Of a DNA stretch of 64,000 nt, positions 54,156 through 62,413 are shown one piece after another. The notes beneath the pieces were generated by a model, which saw nothing but the letters and a program-made list of their open reading frames with translations, was not told the DNA's origin and did no database searches. The stretch spans positions 62,001 through 126,000 of the forward strand of contig NZ_JAGTJJ010000027.1 in assembly GCF_028435365.1 (NCBI RefSeq), read 5' to 3'. The translations under genes and the position numbers were made by a program. Each line of letters opens with the position of its first letter. Position 1 is the stretch's first letter. Source of the DNA: Polyangium jinanense. GTDB lineage: Bacteria; Myxococcota; Polyangia; Polyangiales; Polyangiaceae.

Positions 54156-55181
54156 ATGGCGAGCCCGCGTTCGATCGAGGTCAAGGTCGGCATTCTGATC
54201 CTGACGGCCACCGTGCTCCTCGCGGTGTTCATCCTCGTCATGGGCGGCATCAACTTCCAGCCCACGTATGGCCTCTTCGTCGACTTCGACAACCCCGGCG
54301 GCCTGCAAAGCGGTGCACCTGTAAAGATCGCCGGAGTCAAAGTAGGAAAAATCACCGAAATACAGTTCCGGGGTGGAGAGGTGCCGGGCGGCGGGGGCAA
54401 ACGCGATCCGCTCGTGCGGGTGAAGGTCGAGCTCGAGAAGCGGTATCAGCCGAGCGTGCGTGACAACGCGGTCTTTTACGTGACCTCGTCGAGCGTGCTC
54501 GGCGAGCAGTTCCTCGCGCTCGATCCGGGCTCGGGCGATCGTCCCGTACTCGCGGAGAACGCGATCGTGCGAGGCCTCGATCCGCCGCGCCTCGACATGC
54601 TGATCGCGAAGGCGTACGACCTGCTCGACACGACGGTCAACGCGCTCTCGGGCAACAAGGACGAGATCGGCACCGCGCTGAACGGCCTCTCGCGCACGCT
54701 GAAGGGCACCGGAGATTTCTTCGAGAAGAACGGCGACCGGCTCGATCGCATCGCGGCGAACGTCGAGCAGATCACGGTGGACACGCAGGACACCGTGCGC
54801 GAGGCGAAGCAGAAGTACGTCGAGAACCCGCAGATCGATCGCATCCTCGCGAACGTGGACAAGACGACGGGCGCGCTCGCAGAGGACGCGCCGCCCCTGC
54901 TCGCGGACGCAAAGGCCACGCTCGCCAACGTCAAGCGCGTGAGCGAGACCGTCGGCGGCGAGAACGAGCAGGCGAAGATCCGGCAGGCGATCGGCGACCT
55001 CGCCGAGATCGCGAAGAACACGAAGGGCATCACCCAGGACGCGCAGACGATCGCCTCGAGCGTGCGGCGCGGCAAGGGCACGGTGGGCGCGCTCGTGATG
55101 GACGAGCAACTCTACGACGACCTCCAGGAGCTCGTGCGCGACCTCAAGCACAACCCCTGGAAGTTCTTCTGGCGCGAGTAA
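54156..55181 (+). CDS. mlaD: MlaD-family (MCE) substrate-binding protein
   Basis: A 341-residue periplasmic protein anchored by an N-terminal helix (about residues 10-30). The MCE domain (FVDFDNPGGLQSGAPVKIAGVKVGKI, about 43-125) binds phospholipid. A long helical C-terminal part (about 150-330, rich in Asp, Lys, Asn and heptad-like) is much longer than E. coli MlaD (183 residues), as in proteins that form a coiled or tunnel-like extension. ATG 54156 is chosen; ATG 54126 would add 10 residues. Divergent from mlaF and completing the set with the two MlaE paralogues. Confidence 0.9.
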   Translation: MASPRSIEVKVGILILTATVLLAVFILVMGGINFQPTYGLFVDFDNPGGLQSGAPVKIAGVKVGKITEIQFRGGEVPGGGGKRDPLVRVKVELEKRYQPSVRDNAVFYVTSSSVLGEQFLALDPGSGDRPVLAENAIVRGLDPPRLDMLIAKAYDLLDTTVNALSGNKDEIGTALNGLSRTLKGTGDFFEKNGDRLDRIAANVEQITVDTQDTVREAKQKYVENPQIDRILANVDKTTGALAEDAPPLLADAKATLANVKRVSETVGGENEQAKIRQAIGDLAEIAKNTKGITQDAQTIASSVRRGKGTVGALVMDEQLYDDLQELVRDLKHNPWKFFWRE

Positions 55182-55207
55182 GCTCGCGCCGCCTCAGCTC
55201 ACGCGAA

Positions 55208-55423
55208 TCACTCGAACTCGAAGAGGGCCTCGCCTTCCTTCACGGCCTTGCCCTCCTCCGTGAGGATCTTCGAGATCGTGCCCTCGTCCTCGGCCTCGAC
55301 GGGCATCTCCATCTTCATGGACTCGAGGATCGCGACGGTCGTCCCTTCCTCGATCCTGTCGCCGACCTTGACCTCGATCTTCCACACGTTGCCCGTGATA
55401 TGCGCCTTGATGACCTTTGCCAT
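55208..55423 (-). CDS. Stand-alone biotinyl (biotin carboxyl carrier) domain protein
   Basis: A 71-residue single biotinyl/lipoyl domain. The acceptor motif ESMKMEMPV carries Lys37 flanked by Met residues, which marks biotin rather than lipoate. It would serve as the carrier subunit of a biotin-dependent carboxylase or decarboxylase whose catalytic genes lie elsewhere. CGC-TAGCGT ends 9 bases before ATG 55423 and no ribosome site is seen. It converges with mlaD. Confidence 0.9.
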   Translation of the reverse strand: MAKVIKAHITGNVWKIEVKVGDRIEEGTTVAILESMKMEMPVEAEDEGTISKILTEEGKAVKEGEALFEFE

Positions 55424-55432
55424 GGGGCCGCG

Positions 55433-55438
55433 ACGCTA
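55433..55438 (-). promoter_or_regulatory. -10-like TAGCGT of the biotinyl carrier gene
   Basis: Minus-strand TAGCGT ends 9 bases before ATG 55423. Confidence 0.5.
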
Positions 55439-55641
55439 GCGGAGGTCCGTCTCGATGGGAAGCGTGGACGAACCGGTCCTCGGGTGCGCCCCGCGTCCGG
55501 GGCCGCGGCTGATCCCGGAAACGGCGCGGTCGTCAAGCGGGAAAACGCAGATTGGGGCCCTCGGGCACGGAGTTCACCCGTCTTCCGGGACGAAATCCCG
55601 AAGCGGGGTGACCCCTCGGGAAAAGAATCGACTCCACCCAA

Positions 55642-55669
55642 TTGACAGGCATCTTGGGGAGTTGATACC
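55642..55669 (+). promoter_or_regulatory. Promoter of the coiled-coil protein gene
   Basis: TTGACA (55642-55647), a 16-base spacer and GATACC (55664-55669); an overlapping alternative is TTGATA with TACTCT 16 bases on (55684-55689). The 371-base gap 55424-55794 otherwise contains two GC-rich inverted repeats (around 55583-55618) and no supported gene. Confidence 0.5.
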
Positions 55670-55794
55670 GACAGGCGCCGCGGTACTCTCACATTGGCGG
55701 GTGTCCTCGGAAAGGTGCGGTCGTGCTGTGGAAGCACGGCGGTCCTCCCCCGGGGCGAACGGCGAGCGCGCTGCTTTCGAAGGAGCCACGACGC

Positions 55795-56547
55795 ATGTCC
55801 GAACAGAAGGAAAGCTCGGTCCTGTTCTCCCTCAAGGAGCTCATGAACCTCGAGGAGGACCGAATCAAGCAGGAGGAGGATGCGAAGGCCGCCGCTGCGG
55901 CCGCCGCAGAACGAGCCCGGCTCGACGAGGAACGCCGGAAGCGCGACGAAGAAGAAGCGCGCATCCGGGCCGAGGACGAGCGCAGGGCCCTGGAAGAGCG
56001 CAAGGCCCGTGAAGAGGCCGCGCGTCTCGAAGCGATCCGTCAGGCCGAGGTCGAGAAGGCCCGCGTCGAGGCCGAGCAGAGGGCCCGCCTCGAGGCGATG
56101 AACGCGCAGCAGCAGCACGAGCGCAAGCTCGCCGAGCTGCAGCACGACGAGTCGAAGAAGAAGCTGCGCAAGACGCTCTACGGCGTGGTCGCGGCGGTCG
56201 TCGTTCTCGGCGGCGCGACGGCCGGTATCATCATCAACCAGAGCCAAAAGGCCGAGCAGGAGCGCCAGGCCCTCGCCGATCAGGCGCGGCAGGCCGAGGA
56301 AGAGCGCAAGAAGGCCGAGCAGCAGGCGAAGGAGCAGCAGCAGAAGATCGACAGCCTGCTCAGCCAATTGACGAGCGCGAAGGACGAGGCGACGCGTCTC
56401 GCCCTGCAGAAGCAGCTCGACGAAGAGAAGGCGAAGCAGGACGCGGCCAAGAAGGGCGGCGGTGGTGGTGGTCGTCCGGCAGCGGGCGGCGGCGCGGCCA
56501 AGCCCTGCAACTGCGCGCCCGGCGATCCGCTCTGCAGCTGCCTCTGA
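55795..56547 (+). CDS. Coiled-coil membrane protein with cysteine-rich C-terminus
   Basis: A 250-residue protein. Residues about 15-120 are a highly charged Glu/Arg/Ala coiled coil, a single membrane helix follows (about 124-146), then a second coiled coil (about 150-215) and a glycine-rich end finishing in CNCAPGDPLCSCL with four cysteines. The N-terminus lacks a signal, so the first coil is cytoplasmic and the second periplasmic. It resembles TolA-like or fibre-linking proteins in layout only; no homologue is recognised. ATG 55795 has AAGGAG about 10 bases upstream. Confidence 0.75.
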   Translation: MSEQKESSVLFSLKELMNLEEDRIKQEEDAKAAAAAAAERARLDEERRKRDEEEARIRAEDERRALEERKAREEAARLEAIRQAEVEKARVEAEQRARLEAMNAQQQHERKLAELQHDESKKKLRKTLYGVVAAVVVLGGATAGIIINQSQKAEQERQALADQARQAEEERKKAEQQAKEQQQKIDSLLSQLTSAKDEATRLALQKQLDEEKAKQDAAKKGGGGGGRPAAGGGAAKPCNCAPGDPLCSCL

Positions 56548-56695
56548 GAACAGCGAGCGGCCCGCACAATCCCAACGCGGGCCGCCGTTTGCATCCCCCA
56601 GGTGCAAACGCATGAAGCGCACGGCTCCCGAGACGGCTACGGACACCTCGTCCAGCAGCCCATCCCCGTCCCCCCATGACCCCGAAGAAGCCCCG

Positions 56696-57418
56696 ATGAA
56701 CGACGCGACGAGGCGGCTCGTCTTCCCGCTCGACTACGGTTCGCTCGACGAAGCCCGGGCCGGCGCGCGTGTCGTCGCTCCCTCCGTCGGCGTGCTCAAA
56801 GTCGGGCTCGAGCTCTTCGTGCGAGAAGGGCAAGCCGCGATCGCGGCGTGTCACGATCTCGGCCGGGACGTTTTTCTCGATCTGAAGCTGCACGACATCC
56901 CGGAGACCGTAGGCCGCGCAGTGCAAAGCGCAGCGGCACTCGGCGTCCGGTACCTGACGGTGCACGCACATGGAGGCCGCGCGATGCTCGAACGCGCAGC
57001 CGCAGAAGCCGCACGCGCAAGCGCGCCGCTCACGATCCTGGCGGTGACGGTGTTGACGTCGCTCGACGCGGCAGATCTCGCTGCGCTCGGTTTGTCGGTG
57101 TCGCCCGCGGAGCAAGCAGAGCGGGTCGCGCGGCTCGCATGGGACGCAGGCGTGCGAGGGTTCGTCGCGTCCGCTTCGGAGGCAGCGACGCTGAGGAGCG
57201 CGCTCGGTCCGGAGGCGCTGCTCGTCACACCAGGGATTCGGCCCGCCGGCAGCGCGGCCGGGGATCAGAAGCGGATCACGACGCCAGCGCAGGCGATCGC
57301 AGCGGGGGCGGATCTGCTCGTCGTCGGGCGGCCGATCCGCGATGCAGCGAGCCCGCTCGATGCCGCACGTTCCGTCGTGGCCGAGATCGAAGGCGCGCTC
57401 GCAGCGAGGAGCACATGA
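56696..57418 (+). CDS. pyrF: Orotidine 5'-phosphate decarboxylase
   Basis: A 240-residue TIM-barrel enzyme that converts OMP to UMP, the last step of pyrimidine synthesis. The catalytic motif DLKLHDIP, the N-terminal PLDYGSLDEA, and the phosphate-binding VTPGIRP and VVGRPIRDA segments are all present. ATG 56696 gives the typical bacterial length; an upstream ATG at 56612 would add 28 Ser/Pro-rich residues. Its stop overlaps the next start (ATGA), coupling it to the rRNA methyltransferase gene. Confidence 0.95.
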   Translation: MNDATRRLVFPLDYGSLDEARAGARVVAPSVGVLKVGLELFVREGQAAIAACHDLGRDVFLDLKLHDIPETVGRAVQSAAALGVRYLTVHAHGGRAMLERAAAEAARASAPLTILAVTVLTSLDAADLAALGLSVSPAEQAERVARLAWDAGVRGFVASASEAATLRSALGPEALLVTPGIRPAGSAAGDQKRITTPAQAIAAGADLLVVGRPIRDAASPLDAARSVVAEIEGALAARST

Positions 57419-58140
57419 GCCGACTCGTATATGGCCTGCAGCCAGTCCGCGAAGCCGTGCGCGTGCACGGCGACGCGCTCGAACGTGTCGTCGTCGAGCA
57501 AGGCGGGAGCCCCAAGATCCAGGCCGTCGGACGTTTCGCCGAGGGCCGCGGCGTCCGCGTCGAGACCGCACCACGCGCCGAGCTCGATCGTCGCACCGGC
57601 GGCGGCAGGCACCAGGGCGTCGTCGCAGTCGCGCCGGATCTCAAGATCCGCGGCGTGGATCAGCTCGCCGTCGAGCCAACGTCCATCGTCGTCGCGCTCG
57701 ACGGGATCATGGATCCGCAAAACTTCGGAGCGATCGTCCGCAGCGCCGTCGCACTCGGCGCCACAGGGATCCTCTGGCCCGAGCACAGCTCCGCGCCCCT
57801 CTCGCCAGCGATGTTCCGCGCATCCGCAGGCGCCATCGAGCACGCCATGCTCTGTCGCGTTTCGTCCTTGCCAGAGGCGCTGCGATCCCTCGCGGATCGA
57901 GGCGTGACCGTGATCGCGCTCGACGCGCAGGGTCCAACCACGCTCGGCGCGGTCGATCTGCGCGGGCCCGTGGCCATCGTGATCGGCGCCGAAGACAAGG
58001 GCGCACGCAAGCCCGTGCTCCGCGCCTGTCAGCACATCGCGCGTCTGCCGATGGCAGGGCCGATCGGCTCGCTCAACGCCTCGGTCGCAGGCGCGCTCGC
58101 GCTGTACGAAGTCCTCCGCCAGCGGCAGGTGCCCGCCTGA
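57415..58140 (+). CDS. rlmB: 23S rRNA 2'-O-methyltransferase (RlmB/TrmH family, SpoU type)
   Basis: A 241-residue SPOUT methyltransferase: an N-terminal L30e-like substrate domain (residues to about 75, YGLQPVREAV) and the knotted SAM-binding domain with DPQNFGAIVRSAVALGATGI, VIGAEDKGARKPVL and GSLNASVAGALALYEVLR. RlmB methylates ribose of G2251 in 23S rRNA; related members act on tRNA, so the substrate assignment is probable rather than certain. ATG 57415 overlaps the pyrF stop. The composite hairpin element D begins 20 bases downstream. Confidence 0.9.
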   Translation: MSRLVYGLQPVREAVRVHGDALERVVVEQGGSPKIQAVGRFAEGRGVRVETAPRAELDRRTGGGRHQGVVAVAPDLKIRGVDQLAVEPTSIVVALDGIMDPQNFGAIVRSAVALGATGILWPEHSSAPLSPAMFRASAGAIEHAMLCRVSSLPEALRSLADRGVTVIALDAQGPTTLGAVDLRGPVAIVIGAEDKGARKPVLRACQHIARLPMAGPIGSLNASVAGALALYEVLRQRQVPA

Positions 58141-58158
58141 GAGGGACGATGCGCGTGC

Positions 58159-58458
58159 GCGGCGGGGCGTTGCCCCGCACCCCAGCAGGGGGCTGTCCGC
58201 CCCCTGCACCCCGGACCAGGCACGGCCTGGACCGAGGGCCGAGAAACCGCGCGATGCGCGGTTTCTCGGACGGGCCTGTGGCAAGACCACGAGCCATGTT
58301 GCCAACCGAGACAGCAGCGCTGCCCTGCCAGGTGGCGACGTTTTCCCTGTCGCCAGCGCGCATCGCGCGCTGGCGCCCCGCGTCCAGGGCTTGCCCTGGT
58401 CCGGGTCCAGGGGTGGACAACCCCTGGTCGGGTCCGGGGTGAAACCCCGGCGCTACGC
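58159..58458. mobile_element. Composite inverted hairpin element D
   Basis: Same design as element C: left half D1 in minus orientation (stems 58162-58178, 58186-58206, 58216-58230, 58239-58269), a core (58270-58350) with the shared TGCCAACCGAGAC at 58300-58312, and right half D2 in plus orientation (stems 58351-58375, 58384-58399, 58407-58427, 58434-58450), ending CGCTACGC. The last hairpin of D2 contains the likely GTG start of the next gene. Confidence 0.82.
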
Positions 58459-59620
58459 TGCGCTCATCGTCCTCGCTGCCGTGCCGCTTCGGCTCGCGCT
58501 TGCGCTTGGGACGGATCTCTCCCCCGACGAGGCGTACTACCTCGCGGCTGCGCGTGCGCCGGGGCTGCTCCCGCCGCTTGTCGACCACCCGCCGCTCGTC
58601 CCGCTCCTGCTCCGGCTGGTGGATCGGCTCACGACGTTGCCTGTCGAGCTCCGCGTCCGGCTCGTCCCGCTTGTGTTTTCGCTGGGACTCTCGGTTGCCA
58701 CCGTGGCCCTCGCGCGACGCCGTGGTGCGGAGGCTTCCGGGCAGAACCTCGCGGCCTTCCTCTCGAGCTTTGCGCTCCTCCCGGTCGCGGGTGGCTTCGT
58801 CGCCACCCCGGATGGACCGGCCCTCCTTGCCCTCGTCCTCGCCTTGCTCTGGGCCGACCCGGCGCCCGAGACCGCCGCCGCGTCCCTCCCACGCAGGCTC
58901 GCCGTCGCGCTCGGCCTTGGGCTCGTGGGGGCCGCGGGCGCGCTCGCCAAGGTGGTCGTCCTGCCGCTCTTCCCGCTCGTCGTCGTCCTGGCTGCGCGCC
59001 GCCGCCTTGGCGAGCGCCTCCTCGCCCTTGCGCCCCTTGCCCTCGCCGCTCCGCTCCTCGCCCCGAGCCTCGCGTTCCAGCTCCGGCATGCTTATGCCCA
59101 GCAGGCGCCCTCGTTCACGCTCCTCGGTGCGCTCGGGGCCCTCGCTGCGGCTGCGCTTGCCCAGGTGCTTCTCTGGACGCCGTGGCCTATCTTCCACGGC
59201 GCTCGCGCCCTCCGCGCCTCTCCGCTTGCTGACCGGGCCGTCGTCCTGCTCATGACGGCCCTCGTCGCCGGCTCGGCCCTCGCGCGGGCCGTGCCCCCTG
59301 AGCCGAACTGGTATGCGCCTTCGGCTTTGATCCTCGTCGTTGCGTTCGCCCGGACTGGTAAGGATTTGGCCCCGCGCGCGCGACTTGCCATGCTGCTCGC
59401 CGTCCTCGTGCCCACGGCGATCGCGGCCGCGCACACGATCCATCCTTTTTTGCCGCTGCCGCTCCGAGCTGATCCCACCGCCCGCCTCCATGGCTGGCGG
59501 ACCGGGGACGGGCCTGTCGACGCGCCCGGCGTGGGCCCCTATGGCGCCGCCGCGGAGCGATGTGTGTACCAGGAAACGTGCTCAGAAATAAACGATTACT
59601 TCCGAGCACTTAACGAGTAA
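58439..59620 (+). CDS. GT39/ArnT-type glycosyltransferase, start codon inside a repeat
   Basis: A 393-residue polytopic membrane protein of the PMT/ArnT superfamily. The first loop carries LSPDEAYYLAAAR, with the acidic pair of the catalytic site, followed by LVDHPPLVPLLLRL, and about eight to nine membrane helices. It would use a lipid-linked sugar donor. Family members usually have 450-600 residues, so the C-terminal domain is short; the end (CSEINDYFRALNE) is unlike the family and AT-richer. GTG 58439 gives the basic N-terminus VKPRRYA before the first helix; it lies in the last hairpin of element D. A TTG at 58391 would add repeat-encoded residues; GTG 58481 is another option. Confidence 0.78.
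   Translation: MKPRRYAALIVLAAVPLRLALALGTDLSPDEAYYLAAARAPGLLPPLVDHPPLVPLLLRLVDRLTTLPVELRVRLVPLVFSLGLSVATVALARRRGAEASGQNLAAFLSSFALLPVAGGFVATPDGPALLALVLALLWADPAPETAAASLPRRLAVALGLGLVGAAGALAKVVVLPLFPLVVVLAARRRLGERLLALAPLALAAPLLAPSLAFQLRHAYAQQAPSFTLLGALGALAAAALAQVLLWTPWPIFHGARALRASPLADRAVVLLMTALVAGSALARAVPPEPNWYAPSALILVVAFARTGKDLAPRARLAMLLAVLVPTAIAAAHTIHPFLPLPLRADPTARLHGWRTGDGPVDAPGVGPYGAAAERCVYQETCSEINDYFRALNE
59578..59609. other. Inverted repeat at the 3' end of the GT39-type gene
   Basis: GTGCTC-A-GAA pairs with TTC-C-GAGCAC around a 12-base loop, within a locally AT-richer stretch. It may be a terminator or the scar of an insertion. Confidence 0.35.
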
Positions 59621-59952
59621 CCTTCAACGTTCTACTTCATCACCGAATTTGACTGAACGAGCGGCCAGGGAATGGCCCTGTTCGTTCGTTTCAAGCGAAT
59701 GACCCTCGCGCGTCAGAAGATCGCCGAATTGTTGATCAAATTCGCATACTTGGACATGCCGCTCGGAGAAACTTCTCGCATTTCGCGCAGATAGTTCAGG
59801 CGATACGCGAAGGGAGACCGGCCGGCCGCCAAGCGCGCGATATCGATCCGGTTCTTCCGGGAACCAGCTCGAAGCAAGGTCGCCAACATCGGGTTTGGGA
59901 AGACGAACCCGTTCGGCGTGCGCGAACGTGAGCCGGTCGGCAGGACGAACGT
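59621..59952. other. Gene-poor, AT-richer stretch with a 58-codon frame
   Basis: No recognised gene lies here. On the minus strand a 58-codon frame from ATG 59889 to 59713 (MLATLLRAG...LINNSAIF) has a protein-like composition, and it continues in frame from the stop codon of the cysteine desulfurase. It could be a small gene, a lost C-terminal extension or a relic of inserted DNA. The region is poorer in GC than its surroundings. Confidence 0.35.
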
Positions 59953-61122
59953 TCAGGAAGCGGGGCGGGTGCGTCCGAGGACGCGGGCGAAGCGCGCGAG
60001 GGCCTCGTCGACGTCGTCCGCGGTGGTCTCCTCGCCCAGCGAGATCCGCACCGCCGCGAGCGCGCGCGCCTCGCCCACCATCGCCGCGAGCACCGGCGAA
60101 GGCTCGGCCGTGCCCGCGCTGCAAGCCGACCCACTGGAGACGGCCACACGCTCGAGGTCGAGCGCCGCGCAGAGCTCCTCGCCGCGCCAACCCGGAAAGG
60201 AGAGGTTCGTCACGTGGGGCGCGCGTTCGGCGTCGCCGTTGGGGAGAGGCTCGGCCCCGGCCTCGTGGCCCAGCCGGACGAGCTCGGCCTGGAGGCGATC
60301 ACGGAGCGGCGCGAGCTCGGCATAACGGGCGGGCGTTCGTCGGGCCCGCTCGGCCGCGACGGCGAACCCCGCGGCGGCGACCGGATCCTGCGTCCCCGGC
60401 CTGAGCCCGCGCTCTTGAGAGCCACCGTACAAGAGACGCGACAGCCGCACCGACGGCGCCGTGAGCAGCGCGCCGATACCCTTGGGCCCCCGGATCTTGT
60501 GCGCGGCCACGCTGACGAGGTCCGCGCCCTCGAACGTGGAGCGCGGCAGCTTGCCCACAGCCTGCACCGCGTCGACGTGGAGGAGCGCACCTCGCGACCG
60601 GCAGAGCGAAGCAACGGCCGCGACGGGCTGGATGACGCCGGTCTCGTGATTCACGGCCTGGAGCGCGACGAGCCGCACGGAGGCCCCGGCCGAAGCCGCG
60701 CGATCCATCGCCTCGGCCACGGCTTCGGGCGCGATCCGCCCCGAAGGCTCCGGCTCCACCCACGCGACGAGGACCCCACGCGCCGCGAGGTGCTCGGCGA
60801 ACCGGACGACGCTCGGGTGCTCGATGCGGCTGACGACGAGCGCCGGCTGCGCCGAACCACCACTCACCGCGGCGAACGCATGGTGGAGCGCGAGGTTGTT
60901 CGCCTCGGTCCCGCCCGACGTGAGCACGACGTCGCGCGGATCGAACCCCACGAGCGCGGCGACCGCCTCGCGCGCATCCTCCACGCGGGACCGCGCCCGC
61001 CGCCCCGGCCCATGCACGCTCGCCGGGTTGCCCCACGACGAGGTTGCCGTCTCGACCATCGCGGCGACGACGTCCGGGTGTGGTGGCGTCGTCGCGTTCC
61101 AGTCGAGGTAGACGACCCTCAC
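59953..61122 (-). CDS. Cysteine desulfurase (NifS/IscS-like)
   Basis: A 389-residue PLP enzyme that removes sulfur from cysteine as a protein-bound persulfide, for iron-sulfur clusters or thiolation. The N-terminus YLDWNATTPPHPDVV, the PLP lysine in VAAHKIRGPKGIG, and the catalytic cysteine in SSGSACSAGT are all present. The short SSGSAC loop fits the group I IscS/NifS type. No iscU or isc genes are adjacent. The GTG start at 61122 overlaps the stop of the upstream receiver-kinase gene (GTGA), so the two share a transcript. Confidence 0.93.
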   Translation of the reverse strand: MRVVYLDWNATTPPHPDVVAAMVETATSSWGNPASVHGPGRRARSRVEDAREAVAALVGFDPRDVVLTSGGTEANNLALHHAFAAVSGGSAQPALVVSRIEHPSVVRFAEHLAARGVLVAWVEPEPSGRIAPEAVAEAMDRAASAGASVRLVALQAVNHETGVIQPVAAVASLCRSRGALLHVDAVQAVGKLPRSTFEGADLVSVAAHKIRGPKGIGALLTAPSVRLSRLLYGGSQERGLRPGTQDPVAAAGFAVAAERARRTPARYAELAPLRDRLQAELVRLGHEAGAEPLPNGDAERAPHVTNLSFPGWRGEELCAALDLERVAVSSGSACSAGTAEPSPVLAAMVGEARALAAVRISLGEETTADDVDEALARFARVLGRTRPAS

Positions 61123-62372
61123 CGCTCCTTCTCCGCGTCCGGCGACGGAAGCTCGCCCGGCGCGCGCTGCGCGACCGTCAGGAAAAACGCCGCACCGCCG
61201 AGCCGCACGCTCTCGATGATCTCGTTGCAGGGCGAAGCAAGCTTCAGCTCGCCGCCGAGGCCGCGGGCCGTGCGCCGCGCGATCGCGAGCCCCACCCCTA
61301 CGCCCCCGTGCTCGCGCGTGACCGAGCCGTCGACCTGGTAAAACGGGTCGAAGATCCTCTGCTGCTGATCGGGCGGGATGCCCGGCCCGGTGTCGGCCAC
61401 GCAGAGCTCGTAGTGCCCCGAGGCGAGGCGCGCCACACGCACGCCCACGGTGCCGCCGGACGGCGTGAACTTCGCCGCGTTCTCCAGGAGATGCACCATC
61501 GCGCGTTGAAGCCTTCCCGCATCTCCCCAGCCGGGAAGCGGGCCGCGCGGAAGATCTTCGACGAGGTGGATCCGCGCCTCGGCGAGGTTGTCCGCGACCT
61601 GCGCGACGGCACGCCGCGTCGTGTCGAGAAAGTCGTAGTCGACGTGGATGAAGCGCATGCGCCCCGTCTCGAGCCCCGTCACGTCGAGCAGGTTGTCCAT
61701 GAGCGATCGCAGCCGCCGGACGCAGTCGTCCATCGCGCGGAGCGCCTTGCCCTGCGCCCGCGTGAGCGGCCCGAGCTCCTCGTCGAGCAAGAGTTTTACG
61801 TAGCCGACGATCGGCGTCATCGGCGTGGCCAGCTCGTGCGAAATGTTCCGGTAGAACTCGGTGCGGGCGGCATCGAGCTCACGCAGACGCGCGTTCGCTC
61901 GGCTGAGCTCGGCGACCTTCTCTTCGAGGTGCTGCACGATGCGCTGGCTCTGCTGGCGCAGCCGCACCGCGCCCGCCGAGACCGGCATGTTTTCGCGCGT
62001 GCCTTGCTGGATGTAACGCTCGATCACGCTCGCAAACGAGCGGGCGTCGATCGGCTTCTGCAGGAAGCCGTCGCAGCCGACGGCGAGGCTCGTCTCGCGA
62101 TCGCCCTCGGCCGTGATGGCCACGATGGGCACGCCCGCGAGCTGGGGCTCGCCGCGCAGGCGCAGCGTCACCTCGAACCCGTCGAGCCCGGGGATGTTGA
62201 GGTCGACCAGGATGAGGTCGGGCGCCATGCCGCTGACCGCCAGCCGGACGCCCTCGAGCCCGTCGGCAGCGTCGATCACCTCGTGGCCTGCCTTCTGAAG
62301 AAGCTTGCGCACGAGCAGGCGGTTCGCGGGATCGTCCTCGATGTGCAGGATTCGGGGCATTCTCGGGGTCAT
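61119..62372 (-). CDS. Receiver-histidine kinase hybrid (response regulator fused to kinase)
   Basis: A 417-residue protein: an N-terminal receiver domain (about residues 4-122; acidic pair in HIEDD, phospho-acceptor Asp in LVDLNIPG, Lys in LQKPID), a helical linker (about 135-170), a HisKA domain with the His in ISHELATPMTP, and an ATP-binding domain with LLENAAKF and GVGVGLAIARR. No membrane segment. A receiver at the front often controls kinase activity in cytoplasmic phosphorelays. ATG 62372 is used; ATG 62360 is four codons on. Translational overlap with the cysteine desulfurase gene is unusual for a signalling protein. Confidence 0.9.
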   Translation of the reverse strand: MTPRMPRILHIEDDPANRLLVRKLLQKAGHEVIDAADGLEGVRLAVSGMAPDLILVDLNIPGLDGFEVTLRLRGEPQLAGVPIVAITAEGDRETSLAVGCDGFLQKPIDARSFASVIERYIQQGTRENMPVSAGAVRLRQQSQRIVQHLEEKVAELSRANARLRELDAARTEFYRNISHELATPMTPIVGYVKLLLDEELGPLTRAQGKALRAMDDCVRRLRSLMDNLLDVTGLETGRMRFIHVDYDFLDTTRRAVAQVADNLAEARIHLVEDLPRGPLPGWGDAGRLQRAMVHLLENAAKFTPSGGTVGVRVARLASGHYELCVADTGPGIPPDQQQRIFDPFYQVDGSVTREHGGVGVGLAIARRTARGLGGELKLASPCNEIIESVRLGGAAFFLTVAQRAPGELPSPDAEKER

Positions 62373-62413
62373 CGTACCCCGACCTGGGCGACCTTTCGCT
62401 GCAAACGCGCAGG

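Noticed and set aside
55455..56012. 185-codon plus-strand frame overlapping the coiled-coil gene
   Set aside because: It overlaps the well-supported coiled-coil gene in another frame and has low-complexity Arg/Gly sequence.
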